A stretch of 64,000 nucleotides of DNA from Pseudo-nitzschia pungens (Eukaryota; Bacillariophyta; Bacillariophyceae; Bacillariales; Bacillariaceae). Every line of letters starts with the position of its first letter. The stretch's first letter is position 1. The stretch covers positions 1,488,001 to 1,552,000 of the forward strand of contig CM074764.1 in assembly GCA_037355855.1 (NCBI GenBank), written 5' to 3'. A program made the translations under genes and the position numbers. Shown one piece after another: positions 1-11,321 of the stretch. A model generated the notes under the pieces. That model made no database searches, had not been told where the DNA came from, and saw nothing but the letters and a program-made list of their open reading frames with translations.

Positions 1-1321
1 GGCGGTGATGCAACCGTTATTCTTTGTTGCAGTCTTTTGTTGCCCATGCGATCGCATTGCTGAAAGGAATCTGTCGCTGAACATATTGACAATAGCAAGA
101 GGAGACAAAAAAGAAAGGAACGCTGCAACTGCCGGACAGTCGGCACTGCAATTTGTTCCGTCGTCGTGCTGCCTCTGGTTCTGACATGGTTGCTATTTTG
201 GTTGTATTTGATGCTTCTGCTGGTGTGTATTGTGTGTTGCATCTTTCACCGCCGAATCAGAGCTAGACTTTGTAAGTGTGATCGGTGGTAATGGTGAGTT
301 TCAACACGAGTATTGGTAGATGTGATTTTACGGTGATGGTGGTGTATTCACTATTATTTACACCGTGTGGTTGTTTTGTTTGTGAGTGGAACGCGTTGGT
401 TCTCTGTTGTGGTTCTCTGTTTTTTTTATGATTCGATTCATTCTTCCTTCTTTCGTTGACGGCGAAATAGACGTAGCGAACATACGAATGAAACGAATCA
501 ATTTTGCGACAGAGATTCTCATCCATTAAAGAAGCGTCATGTTCCACACGTCATTCGAGCTTTTTGATTGGTTCGTAATAGAGAAGGTAAGGACAAGCTG
601 TCAATTTTTCGTCTACAACTCTTCTTGGTTGTAAGTGATTTCCATTAGGTACACGATTGATTTCAAAGTCAGGTCGCGTTTTGGATTAGATTCTTCGCGG
701 TGACGATCACATTTTACTAATTGATGGAAGCAAATGACTTGCGGTCCATCCATATTATTTTTTTGAACCTTTCTTGACATGGTCTAAATTTTTGGTGCGA
801 TTATTTTGTGAGTACGTGTGCGCAGTGCGCCAACTAAGATCTTACGTACGCCTTATTGACTACCTATGTAACATATGTAAGAACCATATTTTCATGAAGA
901 TTATCATCTCATCATTATGTTTCGCATCAAGTTGACTATCGTACCGGTAAGAGTCCCGGTAGGTAAACCTTTTTTAAGGCTACGATGGAAAGACGAAGAA
1001 CATTATTATTATTTTTTGTACCTGTGTCTGTACCGGGTAATTACGGTACAACAACGAAGAGTTCTCTTTTCCATGCATGGATTGATCACACGACCAACGG
1101 CTTCGGGAATGTTGTTCCAGGAGCGCGGAGGACTGCCTCACGCCGAAAAACCTGAATTCCTCACTCGACTTTTTGCTAGTAGCTATGCGAGCGTGCAGCT
1201 CATGTTCAGGGGCCAGGAACAGATGATCTTCTTCGTTGCGATATCCTTTGACTTTGTTCTCATTTTCACAGAAAATGGACAACAAGAAGATCCGATCAGA
1301 TAATCTAGTTTGTCTACAACT
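1..1321. other. No supported gene
   Basis: I find no convincing gene here. An open frame at 917-1303 (+, 128 codons) and one antisense to it overlap each other. Neither resembles a protein I know, and both lie directly upstream of the cytochrome b5-like gene, so they are probably chance frames in its promoter or 5' leader. The rest is AT-rich with short homopolymers. Confidence 0.4.
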
Positions 1322-2951
1322 ATGCTCTACTGTACAATGACTTCATCTTTGGTGCTAGCAATTGCTACTTTAAGCGTTTTGAGCTTGCAACATTCGTTAG
1401 CGTTTGTCTTTGTTCCTGCCTCTCGAGTTGGATTATCTTCAAGCAAGTGCATTGTTCGTGGATGCAGCCTTCTTGGGAATGGCTCCCCAGGAGTCAACGC
1501 ACTGTACAGCAGCATCACCACAAGCGACCAGCACAGCAACGCGACTGCTTCAGACCCGGAGCATTCATCCCTCCCATCAGACAGATTTGATAGAATTGCA
1601 ACGTCTGCCAAGTCAATATCCGAACCTTGCATCATCACGATCAATGGTGTAGAGCACAATATGACAGCTTGGGCAAATGCTCATCCCGGAGGCAAGTCAA
1701 TCCTTATGAAATTTCATGGCAGAGATGCCACAAAAGCGTTTGCAGCTGCTGGACATTCACAGCGAGCAACCGAGATGTTGAATAAGTTTGCAATCCACGA
1801 AGAGGAATCGTCGGAAGGCACTGTTACGGAGAGTGGCGGTCTCGCGGGGCCAACGGGTCTCGTCGAAAGCGGTGGCATTCTATCCCGCATTCGTTCCAAA
1901 CTATTCACGAAAGAAGATCCAATCGGGATTCACAAGTATTGCGGCATATTTTCACTTTTGCATTTCGCTTATCGCTATGTCCGGGGTGTTTTCGGAGACC
2001 CTACAGCTGGATTTGGCAAAGGGTCCAGCATTGCGAGCATAGCATGCATCATTCCCCATGCCACGTTAAGTTTGTCTTCACTCATTTTCCACACAGTCCC
2101 CAAAGAGAGGGTGGTTGGTCTCCCGATGATTGTAAGTCTACTTGTTTGCATGGAGTGCTCTTCTGGGTCTACATTTGTCTTTTCACCGACGGCTCTAATA
2201 CTAAGCTCTAAAATATTTTCATCCCTACACAATTATTTTTGCACGCGCACAGTGGCAAGAATATCGAGCCCATAACATTTGCTTCGGAATGAGATCTATC
2301 ATATGCACTATCCTTGCATGGCTGGCAATTCGAAAACCAACGCTGAGGAGGGCGTGTGTCGTTGGATCGTCGCTGTGTGTCATGGCTACTTTGCGTGCAG
2401 CTGACTACGCGACTGAAAAATTGCGATACGATGAAACAGAGAGCACTACAGCAACCATGCCGTATGTGAGTACATGAAATCTCAACAGAGACCCGCAATC
2501 TCTTTTGCCCTGACACCAACCATCTCATACACTTGTTTCGTCAATTCGATCAATTCAGTGGGAAGGATGTTCTCCTGAAACGCAAAAAAGATTCAAAACC
2601 TTTTACGCATATGCCCAATTTGGAGCCACCATTGGATGCCTCGATACGACGAACCCAATATTTCCATTCATAGTCCTTTTTCCTATTCAGTTTGCGAGTC
2701 TATTGATGACTCTGGTACGGAAAGGATTGTTGAGCGCCAGGGGATATCATATTGCTTACACCCTGTCCTTATTTCTGCCATTTATTCCGGCTTTGCGTCC
2801 TTTCTTGGCATCTGGGCAGGGTCGTCTGCCAATTGTACTTGCCATTGGTTTTTCGATGTTTCAAATGCGTCGCCTGGGCGTGAGCAAATACGTTCTGTGG
2901 GGATCCGCAGCCCTTGCTCGAAACACATTCGCCTACGACTACTGGACATAA
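1322..2951 (+). CDS. Cytochrome b5-like heme-binding multipass membrane protein
   Basis: Three exons fit: 1322-2131, 2253-2465 and 2559-2951. Introns are GTAAGT..AG and GTGAGT..AG, both phase 0, giving 471 residues. The N-terminus is a hydrophobic leader with a possible SLA/F cleavage, so it may enter the ER or plastid; a second ATG at 1337 is an equally good start. Residues about 104-165 form a cytochrome b5 fold. The first heme ligand is His121 in HPGG and the second His145 in AAGHS. Their 24-residue spacing is that of classical cytochrome b5. The rest holds several hydrophobic segments and ends in a conserved-looking membrane region. No desaturase histidine boxes are visible, so this is not a front-end desaturase. 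It probably carries electrons or binds heme or sterol in a membrane; the partner is unknown. Confidence 0.8.
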
Positions 2952-3436
2952 TGCAGCGATTTTCGTTTTCTGGATGTGCACGAAAGAGCATGATCACCAC
3001 TGATTGGTAAAAGAAGAGAGAAAACTCCTCGTTCCTTTACGATAGGTGCCATCTGGATCTCAACGTATCTGGTTTCACTGTGCGAAAATGGAGACAATGT
3101 CGGTTGCTCCATGACTGCATGGGATTTGTTGGGCGAAGCAACGGGATGGTCGTTTCCTCAAGGATATCAAGGCACAGTAGGATGAATCCGGTTCAATAAC
3201 CCTAGCTTTCCGCGACATCACCATCCCAAAATAAGTCATTCTATGTCCGCCCATGCCAGAAGCAAGGTCAATCTCTTTTATATCAATATTGTAATACTAT
3301 AATACGTACAATAATTTAGAACATAACGCAACTCACTACTTTGCTGCTCGGATTGCACTACCTTCTAATTTGAATTCGTATTCGTCTTTGGGAAAGCTGT
3401 CCTCAGTACTCATTCCTACCACTCTATAGGAGCAAC
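2952..3436. other. Intergenic, convergent 3' ends
   Basis: Short spacer between the 3' ends of the cytochrome b5-like gene and the tRNA-binding protein gene. I see only AT-rich 3'-untranslated-type sequence with no gene, repeat or RNA. Confidence 0.5.
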
Positions 3437-4756
3437 TTACGAGACTTGAGCATTGGGCATGCCCTTGCTGGCCTTGATGCTGGGTTTGCTAGCGGCACCC
3501 TTCCAGACGCAAACGCCATTCGCGTCGGTCTTGAGATCCGGAGCAACCTTTTCAAAAACCTTCTTCTTGGCAATCTTGTTTTCTGGTTCGGGTTCCCCGT
3601 CGTAACCCTCAAACATGATGCGGGTGCCAATAGGAGCGTCCTCCGGCGGTTCCATGCACTCGACGGCAGTGTGGTCGGCGTTGGAGGCACACAAGACCAT
3701 TCCGTGGCTGGGGAAGCCGACGAGCTTGCGGCTCTTGAGATTGCACAACACAAGCACCCGACGGCCCTCTAGTTCTTCCGTCTTGTAAAAGGCACGGAGT
3801 CCGCTGGCAATCTGGCGGGGTGCCTCCTCGCCAAGGTCGATTTCCTCGCAAAAGAGCTTCTCGCTGTCGGGATGGTGCCAGGCCTTGACGATTTTACCGA
3901 CGCGAATGTCCAGAGCGGAGACGTTGAAGTCTGCCCCAGCGGCAGCTTGTTGCTGCTGTTGTTTTTGCTTACCCTTGCTCGCTGCGTTCGCTTCCTTCTT
4001 TGCCTTCTTGGATTGGTTCTGTGGTTGTTGCTGTTGCTGCTGCTGTTGATCCTTGCCGCCGGCCGATTTCGCGGCCTTTGCTTTGGCAACGGGAGCCTTG
4101 GGGATAACAACATTCGTTTCGTTTCCGTAGAAAAAGATGGGAGGTCCGTGACTGTTCGAAACGGAAGGAACCGGGGACTTTGCCGAAAGCGCAATGTCGA
4201 ATTCCGATTTCAGGTTCTCTTGGACGCCCACGATCCACCGATGAACATTGGGATAGGATGGAATTTCTCCCACCAACGACGCCCCGGCTTTGGATCGCAC
4301 CAGAGCCACAGCCAGATCGACATCGGCAATGGTGAACGAGGGACTGTCGATCAAAAATGCTCTGGTCTGGAGATGGCTGTCGATTTGTTCCAAGAGACCT
4401 TCCGTTTCACCTCCCTGTTTGACCTCATCCGCAAGGCTCATCCATGCCGTGAGGGAGGCCAGGGCTGTGGCGGAGTAGGGAGAAGCCTTGGAGAGAGAAG
4501 CGTGGCCACCCAAGAGATAGTATGGTGATCCGTCAAGAGCATTGTGAAGTCCCATCCCACACAAACAACGAATGATGGAATTCCGTTGCGTCAATTTGAG
4601 TCCGCTCAAGAGTTCCAGCGAAAGGCTCGCCTTTTTCGAACTCTTTACGGTCACTTGGAACGGAGATGCTGCCTTGGTGACGAGTTGGAGGAGGGGATCT
4701 CCGTTAAGGTCCGCTGTGGAAACCGTGAGGGTAACAATGCCACTATCTGCTTTCAT
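3437..4756 (-). CDS. Arc1p/p43 (EMAP II)-type tRNA-binding protein
   Basis: Single exon of 439 residues from the ATG at 4756; the frame is open further upstream but has no earlier ATG. It has three parts. Residues about 70-180 look like a GST C-terminal helical fold, used in other aminoacyl-tRNA synthetase complexes for protein docking. Residues about 220-275 are a basic Lys/Ala/Gln-rich linker. From about 276 to the end is an EMAP II/tRNA-binding OB fold (LDIRVGKIVKAWHHPDSEKL, then KSRKLVGFPSHGMVL). No synthetase catalytic HIGH or KMSKS motif is present, so it is an accessory factor like yeast Arc1p or animal AIMP1. It probably delivers tRNA to methionyl- or glutamyl-tRNA synthetase in the cytosol. 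The synthetase partner is inferred. Confidence 0.85.
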   Translation of the reverse strand: MKADSGIVTLTVSTADLNGDPLLQLVTKAASPFQVTVKSSKKASLSLELLSGLKLTQRNSIIRCLCGMGLHNALDGSPYYLLGGHASLSKASPYSATALASLTAWMSLADEVKQGGETEGLLEQIDSHLQTRAFLIDSPSFTIADVDLAVALVRSKAGASLVGEIPSYPNVHRWIVGVQENLKSEFDIALSAKSPVPSVSNSHGPPIFFYGNETNVVIPKAPVAKAKAAKSAGGKDQQQQQQQQPQNQSKKAKKEANAASKGKQKQQQQQAAAGADFNVSALDIRVGKIVKAWHHPDSEKLFCEEIDLGEEAPRQIASGLRAFYKTEELEGRRVLVLCNLKSRKLVGFPSHGMVLCASNADHTAVECMEPPEDAPIGTRIMFEGYDGEPEPENKIAKKKVFEKVAPDLKTDANGVCVWKGAASKPSIKASKGMPNAQVS

Positions 4757-5463
4757 GATTCTACGTTCGTTCCAGTATTTTGTATCTGCGAGGATTGTTG
4801 TGTTGCGGTCCGACAATTCCGTTTACTCGTGCTACAACTATGATAATGCAAGTATGATTTCGTTGTGCAAAGAATGAGTTCTCAGCACATGGAATGCTGT
4901 CGTCCCGGAGAAATTTCAAGGCCCCAAACCTTCGAATTGTATCTCAGTTTTGGCTATCTTGACGAACGACTGATAGACGAACCACTAGAATTACTCCCCT
5001 TTGGTAAACTTGTATGTTGATATGTTGAATATGTATTTATAATATATATAACATTTACGTGCACGTACGCATCTGGAAACGTCTGGAAAACAGACAAGGG
5101 GATTCTTTGAGAGTTTCGGCGGGTTCTCACCCGCGCGAATCATGAGTTTTTCGATGTCAGCGTTGAAGAGCTGACGTACTTGCCATGAAAATTCACGTGT
5201 GCGTATGTGTACCATGTTCGTTACTCATGCTCGTCGTGTTGGCGTCACACATCATCTTCCCCTCCCGCATCGTGTGACATGCATCAGCCATCCTCCAGCT
5301 TCTCGTTCGCGGGGGGGGGAGGTCCTTCGGGTCCGACGTTATCGTATCGTGCGTGGATCATGCGTCGTCGCTTAAACCTAAATCCAATTGTGAACGAATC
5401 CAAAAACTTCGTTTGAACACTCTGTCCTCACAACACGAGCATTGACATCAATCAAATAGCAAA
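4757..5463. other. Divergent intergenic region
   Basis: Divergent spacer between the tRNA-binding protein (-) and plastid aldolase (+). It holds a short G-run near 5310 and AT-rich sequence near 5010-5060. The 60 bases before the aldolase ATG are A/C-rich, as for a 5' leader. No TATA box or gene is convincing. Confidence 0.4.
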
Positions 5464-6904
5464 ATGAAATTCTCCACCTTTGCCTTCCTTGCCACTGTCG
5501 GCTCCGCCGCTGCCTTTGCTCCCAGCACTGGCTTCCAGGCACGAACTGCCCCTCTGAACATGGCTACCGAGGCTGCTGAAGAGACCAAGGTGTGTCATTT
5601 TTTTCTTGTCTGGAGCAGATAACGAGAATATTAGTTGTAGATTTCGCCTGGAGACGAGGAGAATTATTTACGATGAGCAACGATAAGATACAGATGACGG
5701 TGAATGAAAATTCATGATAAGTATGAGCTGTAGTTTCTCACTTTTTTACCTGTAACTGTTTTTCGACGTCTCCGAAATGATGATTAATCGATGACAATTC
5801 ACTGAATATTAACAGGCTTTCGCCAAGCTCCCTGCTTCTGTCAAGCCTGGTGTTGTCACCGGAAAAGCACTTGTCGACCTTCTCGAGCACGCCAAGAGCG
5901 AGGGATTTGCCATCCCCGGAGTAAATGTTGTCGGAACTTCCTCCATCAACGCGTGCATGGAAGCCGCCAAGAAGTACGGAGGTCCTATCATGGTCACTTT
6001 CTCCAAGGGAGGAGGTTTCTTCATTGCCGGAAAGGCCGCCGATGACACCGACGACCAAGCCTCCATTGCCGGATGCGTTGCCGCCGCCAAGCACGTCCAC
6101 GAAGTTGCCGCCCTCTACGGAGTCCCTGTTGTCCTCCACACCGATCACTGCCAAAAGGCCTGGTTGCCTTGGATGGACGGTTTGGTCAAGGCCAACGAGG
6201 AATTCTACGCCGCCAACGGAAAGCCTCTTTTCTCCTCTCACATGCTTGACCTTTCCGAGGAATCCCTCGAAGAGAACATTGCCATCTGCAAGGAATACAT
6301 GGAGAAGTTCGCCAAGTTGGACATCCTTCTTGAATTCGAACTCGGTGTGACCGGAGGAGAGGAAGATGGTGTTGATAACACCGATGTCGACTCCGCCCGT
6401 CTCTACACCCAACCCGAGGAAGTCTGGTACGCCTACGAACAACTTTCCCAGGTTGAGAACGCCGCTTTCACTTGCGCCGCTTCCTTCGGAAACGTTCACG
6501 GAGTCTACGCTCCCGGAAACGTCGAGCTCCGACCCGAAATCCTTCACAACACCCAGAAGTACTTCGCCGAGAAGCTCGACAACGGTGAGGAGAAGGCCAT
6601 GAAGTTCGTCTTCCACGGAGGTTCTGGTTCTTCCGTTGAAGATATCCAATACGCTATTGAGGCCGGAGTTATCAAGATGAACATTGATACCGACACCCAA
6701 TGGGCCTTCTGGGACGGAATCCGTGAATACGAAGCCAAGCACCACGACTACCTCCAAGGACAAATCGGAAACCCTGACGGAGACGACAAGCCCAACAAGA
6801 AGTACTACGATCCTCGCATGGCCCTCCGTGCCGGTGAAGAAGCCATGGCCGCCCGTCTTGTTAAGGCCGCCGAAGATCTTAAGTGCGTTAATGTTCTTAA
6901 CTAA
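5464..6904 (+). CDS. Class II (type A) fructose-bisphosphate aldolase, plastid-targeted
   Basis: Two exons, 5464-5589 and 5816-6904 (404 residues), split by a 226-bp GTGTGT..CAG intron just after the targeting region. The leader MKFSTFAFLATVGSAAAFAP is a textbook diatom bipartite plastid signal, with cleavage expected before the Phe. The mature enzyme is of the FbaA/yeast type: Asp152 and Zn ligand His153 in HTDHC, the GVTGGEEDGVD loop, Zn ligands His270 (FGNVHG) and His309 (VFHGGSGS), and NIDTDTQWA for phosphate binding. It reversibly condenses glyceraldehyde-3-phosphate and dihydroxyacetone phosphate in the plastid Calvin cycle or glycolysis. Codon use is strongly biased (C- and G-ending), as in highly expressed genes, and this leaves a long spurious frame on the opposite strand. 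Confidence 0.96.
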
Positions 6905-8002
6905 GTACGCTCACACGATCGTATCTTGTCGGCTTGGTATGAGTCCGGTATAACGATGAGCAGGAAGAAAGTGTTTCCTCTGCTCCATCGAACCGCGGTG
7001 TTTTCTTCCACGAAACCAGGGAACTGAAGCCTATCAGGTGTTCATGCAGTTGTCCATTTACCAACTGAACGTGGGTTGGTGGACAGAGGGAGACAGTTGT
7101 TGTCGGGATTGTTCGATTTTTTAGCCTACCACACAAACGTCATAGAACACTAATCCATAATATTAAAAGAACGAACAAACTGCTCTGAAACTTTTATGTC
7201 AACGGAACGAAATATACGGAAATACGTGTGTTGTAATGTTACTAAGCATTAGTTTGTCTTCCGAATGAATAAAATTGTTTTGAGTTCCACTCCAGATAAT
7301 TACGAGAACGAGAAGGATACAGTAATCTTATCCAACCACAATTTCTTTAGAATCACAATTGGTATCATCGAATCTCATTGGACAACCGGAATCTTGACAA
7401 ACTACATGATTCTTGAAATCTAACGATAGGCCCTGACGTCTTGTCACGGTGAAGTAACTACGTACGTCACACGGAGTCGCGCCAAGCTTGAGAAGCCCAG
7501 AAGTGTAACACCTTATCCTCAAAATAATGAAATAATCTCACCGCACCGCACGTTGATGTTTTTTTCTCCGAAAACAACCGCAACAATTTGCAACTTCCAC
7601 CGTGACACACGGAGAGGTTGAGACATACCGCACGACCATTTCATCGTCTTTGCATTGTTCCATTACAATCAATAGTGGCATCTAAACAAAAAATAAAAAC
7701 CGTACAGGATTGGTTGTGATGTCAAAAAAATTACTGTATTTCGCAATGATAGATAGGCCTCGTCAGAGTGCGCAAGGCTCTTTCATCCATTTCCTTCCAT
7801 ACAAGCTCCAAATCCAATGCGAATTGCGTTGGCGGAGCAGCAGCAGCAGCAGGGGTAGTAGTGCGCAACTCGAGCGCACGCACGGTCACGCGGCGAGATC
7901 GCAAACGTCCCCAAAAAAAGCGCCTCAAAAATCCCGCGGCAAACGATTTCGTCTTCCCACGGGCGAGACGTTCCGCAATCGTTCGTTCGTTCGTTCGTTC
8001 GT
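6905..8002. other. Convergent intergenic region
   Basis: 3' spacer between aldolase (+) and enolase (-). It is AT-rich. A (CGTT)n microsatellite at about 7978-8002 abuts the enolase stop and probably lies in its 3' end. I see no gene. Confidence 0.5.
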
Positions 8003-9715
8003 TTATGCCATCCAGGCGGGTGTGCGGAAGCCGGCTCCGGGGAAAATGGCCTTGTCTCCGAGCTCGGCCTCGATTCGCAACAATTGGTTGTACTTGGCGG
8101 TTCGCTCTCCACGGCACGGAGCTCCGGTCTTGATCTGACCGGTTCCGAGACCGACGGCCAGGTCGGCAATGTAGTTGTCCTCGGTCTCTCCGGATCGGTG
8201 GGAGGTCATGACACCCCATCCGGCTTGCTTGGACATCTTGACGGCGTCGATGGATTCGGAGATGGATCCGATCTGGTTGACCTTCAACAACAAGCAGTTG
8301 CACGACTTCTTCTCGATGGCCTCCTTGATCTTCTCGGGGTTGGTGACGGTCAGATCGTCACCGACGATTTGGATGTCGGTGGCGGCGGTGATCTTGCTCC
8401 AGTTCTCCCAGTCGTCCTGGTCGAAGGGATCCTCGATGGTGACAATGGGGTATTCGGCGATGAGCTTCTGGTAGAGGGCGACCATCTCGTCTCCGCTCAG
8501 GACCATGGAGGGGTCTCCGTTGGCGGACTTGAAGTCGAGGTCGTAGGCATCCTTTCCGTCGACCTTGAATTCGGAACTGGCAACGTCCAAACCGACCGAG
8601 ATCTTGTCGGCGTATCCGGCGATTTCGGCGGCTTCCATGAGCATGGCCAGACCGGACTCGACGTCGCAGGGGGGAGCGAAACCACCCTCGTCTCCGATCA
8701 GGGTGGCGTCACCACCGAACTTTCCCTTGATGACCTTCTTGAGGGCGTGGAAGGTCTCGCAACCGATTTCCATGGATTCGGAGAAGGTTTCGGCACCGGT
8801 GGGGATGACGAAAAATTCTTGAAAGGCGAGCTTGTTTCCGGCGTGTTCTCCTCCGTTGATGACGTTGAAGCAGGGAACGGGCATGGTTTCGGGGATGGGG
8901 TTTTCCGCGACCTGGGCGTAGTGCTTCCAGAGAGGGATTCCCTGGACACCGGCTCCGGCCTTGGATGCGGCAAGGGAAACTGGGGGGATAAAGTAGTAGC
9001 AGTGGAACAGAATTGCACACAGCAAAAGAAAATCAATGAATGAGTTGTTTGGAACCAACCACACGGATTGTCGGAGAGATACACACTGCCAATCCATCAC
9101 AAAGGAGCTGACTACCCAACGACAAACACATCATTCTCCCGAATGGCAGGACCCGAATAGCTATTTCGTGAACGTCCGGCATAGCGTCTCCCGATCCGGA
9201 CGAGCTAACGAAATCCGGGCGATTGATTTGTCTTTGGTGTTGTTCCATGCGTTCCGATCGTTCTGTTTCGTTTCATTCGTTTGGTTTCGTTTCGTTTCAT
9301 TCGTTTGCTACTCACTTCCGAGAATGGCGTTGGCTCCCACGTTGGCCTTGTTGTGGGTTCCGTCGGCCTTGAGCATGGCCTCGTCGATGGCACGCTGATC
9401 GGCGGCATCGATTCCCATGACGGCGTCGGCCAGGATGGTCTTGGCGTTTTCGACGGCCTTGAGGCATCCCTTTCCGAGGTATCGGTCGCCTCCGTCGCGG
9501 AGTTCGTGGGCCTCGTAGGCACCGGTGGAGGCACCGGAGGGGACACTGGCGGTGTAGGTTCCGGTGGCGGTGATGATGTCGACCTCGACGGTGGGGTTGC
9601 CACGAGAGTCGATGATTTCGCGGGCGTCAACGCCGGTGATGGCGGACATCATGCGCTTGGAGGCGACACCGGTGGAGGCCTTTCGGGCGACGGAGCGGGA
9701 GAATTGGGTCAACAT
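8003..9715 (-). CDS. Enolase, probably mitochondrial
   Basis: Two exons on the minus strand, 9715-9316 and 8979-8003, with a GTGAGT..CAG intron; 458 residues. The join restores GANAILGISLAA, as expected for enolase. The fold is complete: substrate loop [18 protein letters not shown], metal-site GDEGGFAP, signature [13 protein letters not shown] and SHRSGETED. It interconverts 2-phosphoglycerate and phosphoenolpyruvate. The leader [20 protein letters not shown] is rich in Arg/Ser, lacks acidic residues and has no plastid AF motif, so it looks mitochondrial. This agrees with the known mitochondrial lower half of glycolysis in diatoms. Location is inferred from the leader only. Codon bias is high, as in the neighbouring aldolase. 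Confidence 0.95.
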
Positions 9716-11321
9716 GCTGTACGGTATGTATGCGTATGCGGGGAGGAGGAGGGGGGGGGGGGACCGAACGGTAGTAGTGGTGCTTCAAAAAGAGGAGAAG
9801 ACGGAAATTATGATGTGCGGTCGTAAGATTTATCTCCTAAATGCTTGTCGTAGCGATTCATGCATAAACCCTACACTCGTATGCAGTAGTACGGTACGGG
9901 AAATCCACAAACGAAGAGAACCATCAAAAAAACCGGCAACACGAAGGAAAGGCTGGAAGATGGGAAGCCCCCGGATGCAGGTGCATAAAAAACGGGTATG
10001 CGGGGTAGGTGTACTTATGTGACGTGAAGAAGCAACTGGCCAATCACAAAGATTTTGGCTTCGCCACGAATGATCCGGGGAAAATCTGCGGTGGGAACGC
10101 CGGACGATGATGATGGACGCCGGGCTCTGCCGACCGGAAGGCATTGTATAATCGTAGGGTTTGTATCGTTGACACTTACTCTTAATACCTACCCTCATAA
10201 CATCATTTTTTCGTGGCGTCGATTGCAAATCTTCTAAGATCTTACCGTAACCTTACTCGTACGAGTATAGTACGAGTACTACTAGTAGAACAAACCAATC
10301 ACAATGCCTTCCACCGTTCGTATAAGTGTATTGGAGGACTTCAGCCAACGGTTTTTAACTCCTGGAATTCCTTCCCCAATCAAAAACAATACCGGTAGTA
10401 GAAGAACTCTGCCGATATGTATGTACGAGTAATACGGATGCACGGTAATTACGGTAATTACTTTACTTAGTTCGCAGCGATCCTTCCAATCGGTCCTGGC
10501 CTAAATTCTTCGGTCACGAGTCAGTCTGTCGTCACGAACCCGAACGCCGGGTGCAGCCGTGGAAATGGGCTCATGCCCCAAATTTGCTTCCACGCGGAAT
10601 CCAGTCATCCACACTTTTTGTTTTTGAACAAAATCTCGAAGACATCATCCTCGTGATAAATAAATACGTAGTAATACGAAGTGATAAGATTTTTTTACTT
10701 CATCTTGTTGTTTGAATTTGAAATTGGTGATTTTGAGCGTGCTGGCCAATCGGCAAAAGATGCGCGGGCATCAGTGCAAGCCGCAGCGGGCATTGTTTTA
10801 GTGAGTAAGCAGTGCGCGACGAAATCGTGACGCGTTGCAAATTCAGTACGGTAAGATACGAGTATTATTGATGCGTTGGAAACTCAGTGCTCTCGATGCC
10901 GAACCACGAAGACCTAAAACGCAATCAGTCCAGACGCCTTGTTTCAAGGAGGCTCCATTTGGCGGCATCTCCTTCACTTTGTTTCCGATGCATGATAAAC
11001 TCGTACCATTCCATCCCATCACTCATCAAATAATACAGTAACTTAAGGTTACGAGTAAGATTAACAACCACATCCAATATCCAATCCGCAAAGCATTGTC
11101 GATTGCTGCCATCAATCAAGTCACGATACGATCCATCCTGTCTTTGGGGTTTTCTTTCGTCTTCTTGTTCTTTGTCGAATCCATCAATCCAATCCAACCC
11201 AACCCAACCCAATTCTATCGTATCCTATCCTATCCTATCCAATCCAATCCAATCCGATACAGCAGTAGTAATTACTCCACCGCCACCGCTCGCGAATCAC
11301 ACCGATCGATCGATTGCCACC
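9716..11321. other. Divergent intergenic region
   Basis: Spacer between enolase (-) and NF-YC (+). A G-run lies near 9750, just upstream of the enolase start. A pyrimidine-rich run of tandem CCAAC/TATCC/TCCAA units at about 11185-11262 lies in the likely NF-YC promoter or leader. The rest has short repeats of ACGAGTA-type words. No gene was recognised. Confidence 0.5.

Noticed and set aside
917..1303. 128-codon plus-strand frame
   Set aside because: No similarity to a known domain, overlapped by an equally open antisense frame, and located in the probable promoter of the cytochrome b5-like gene.
5738..6763. 341-codon open frame on the minus strand opposite the aldolase
   Set aside because: Gly/Val/Leu-rich shadow caused by strong codon bias of the aldolase on the plus strand; no domain. 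Similar long antisense frames opposite enolase (8084-9043) and cysteine synthase (23287-24654) were dropped for the same reason.
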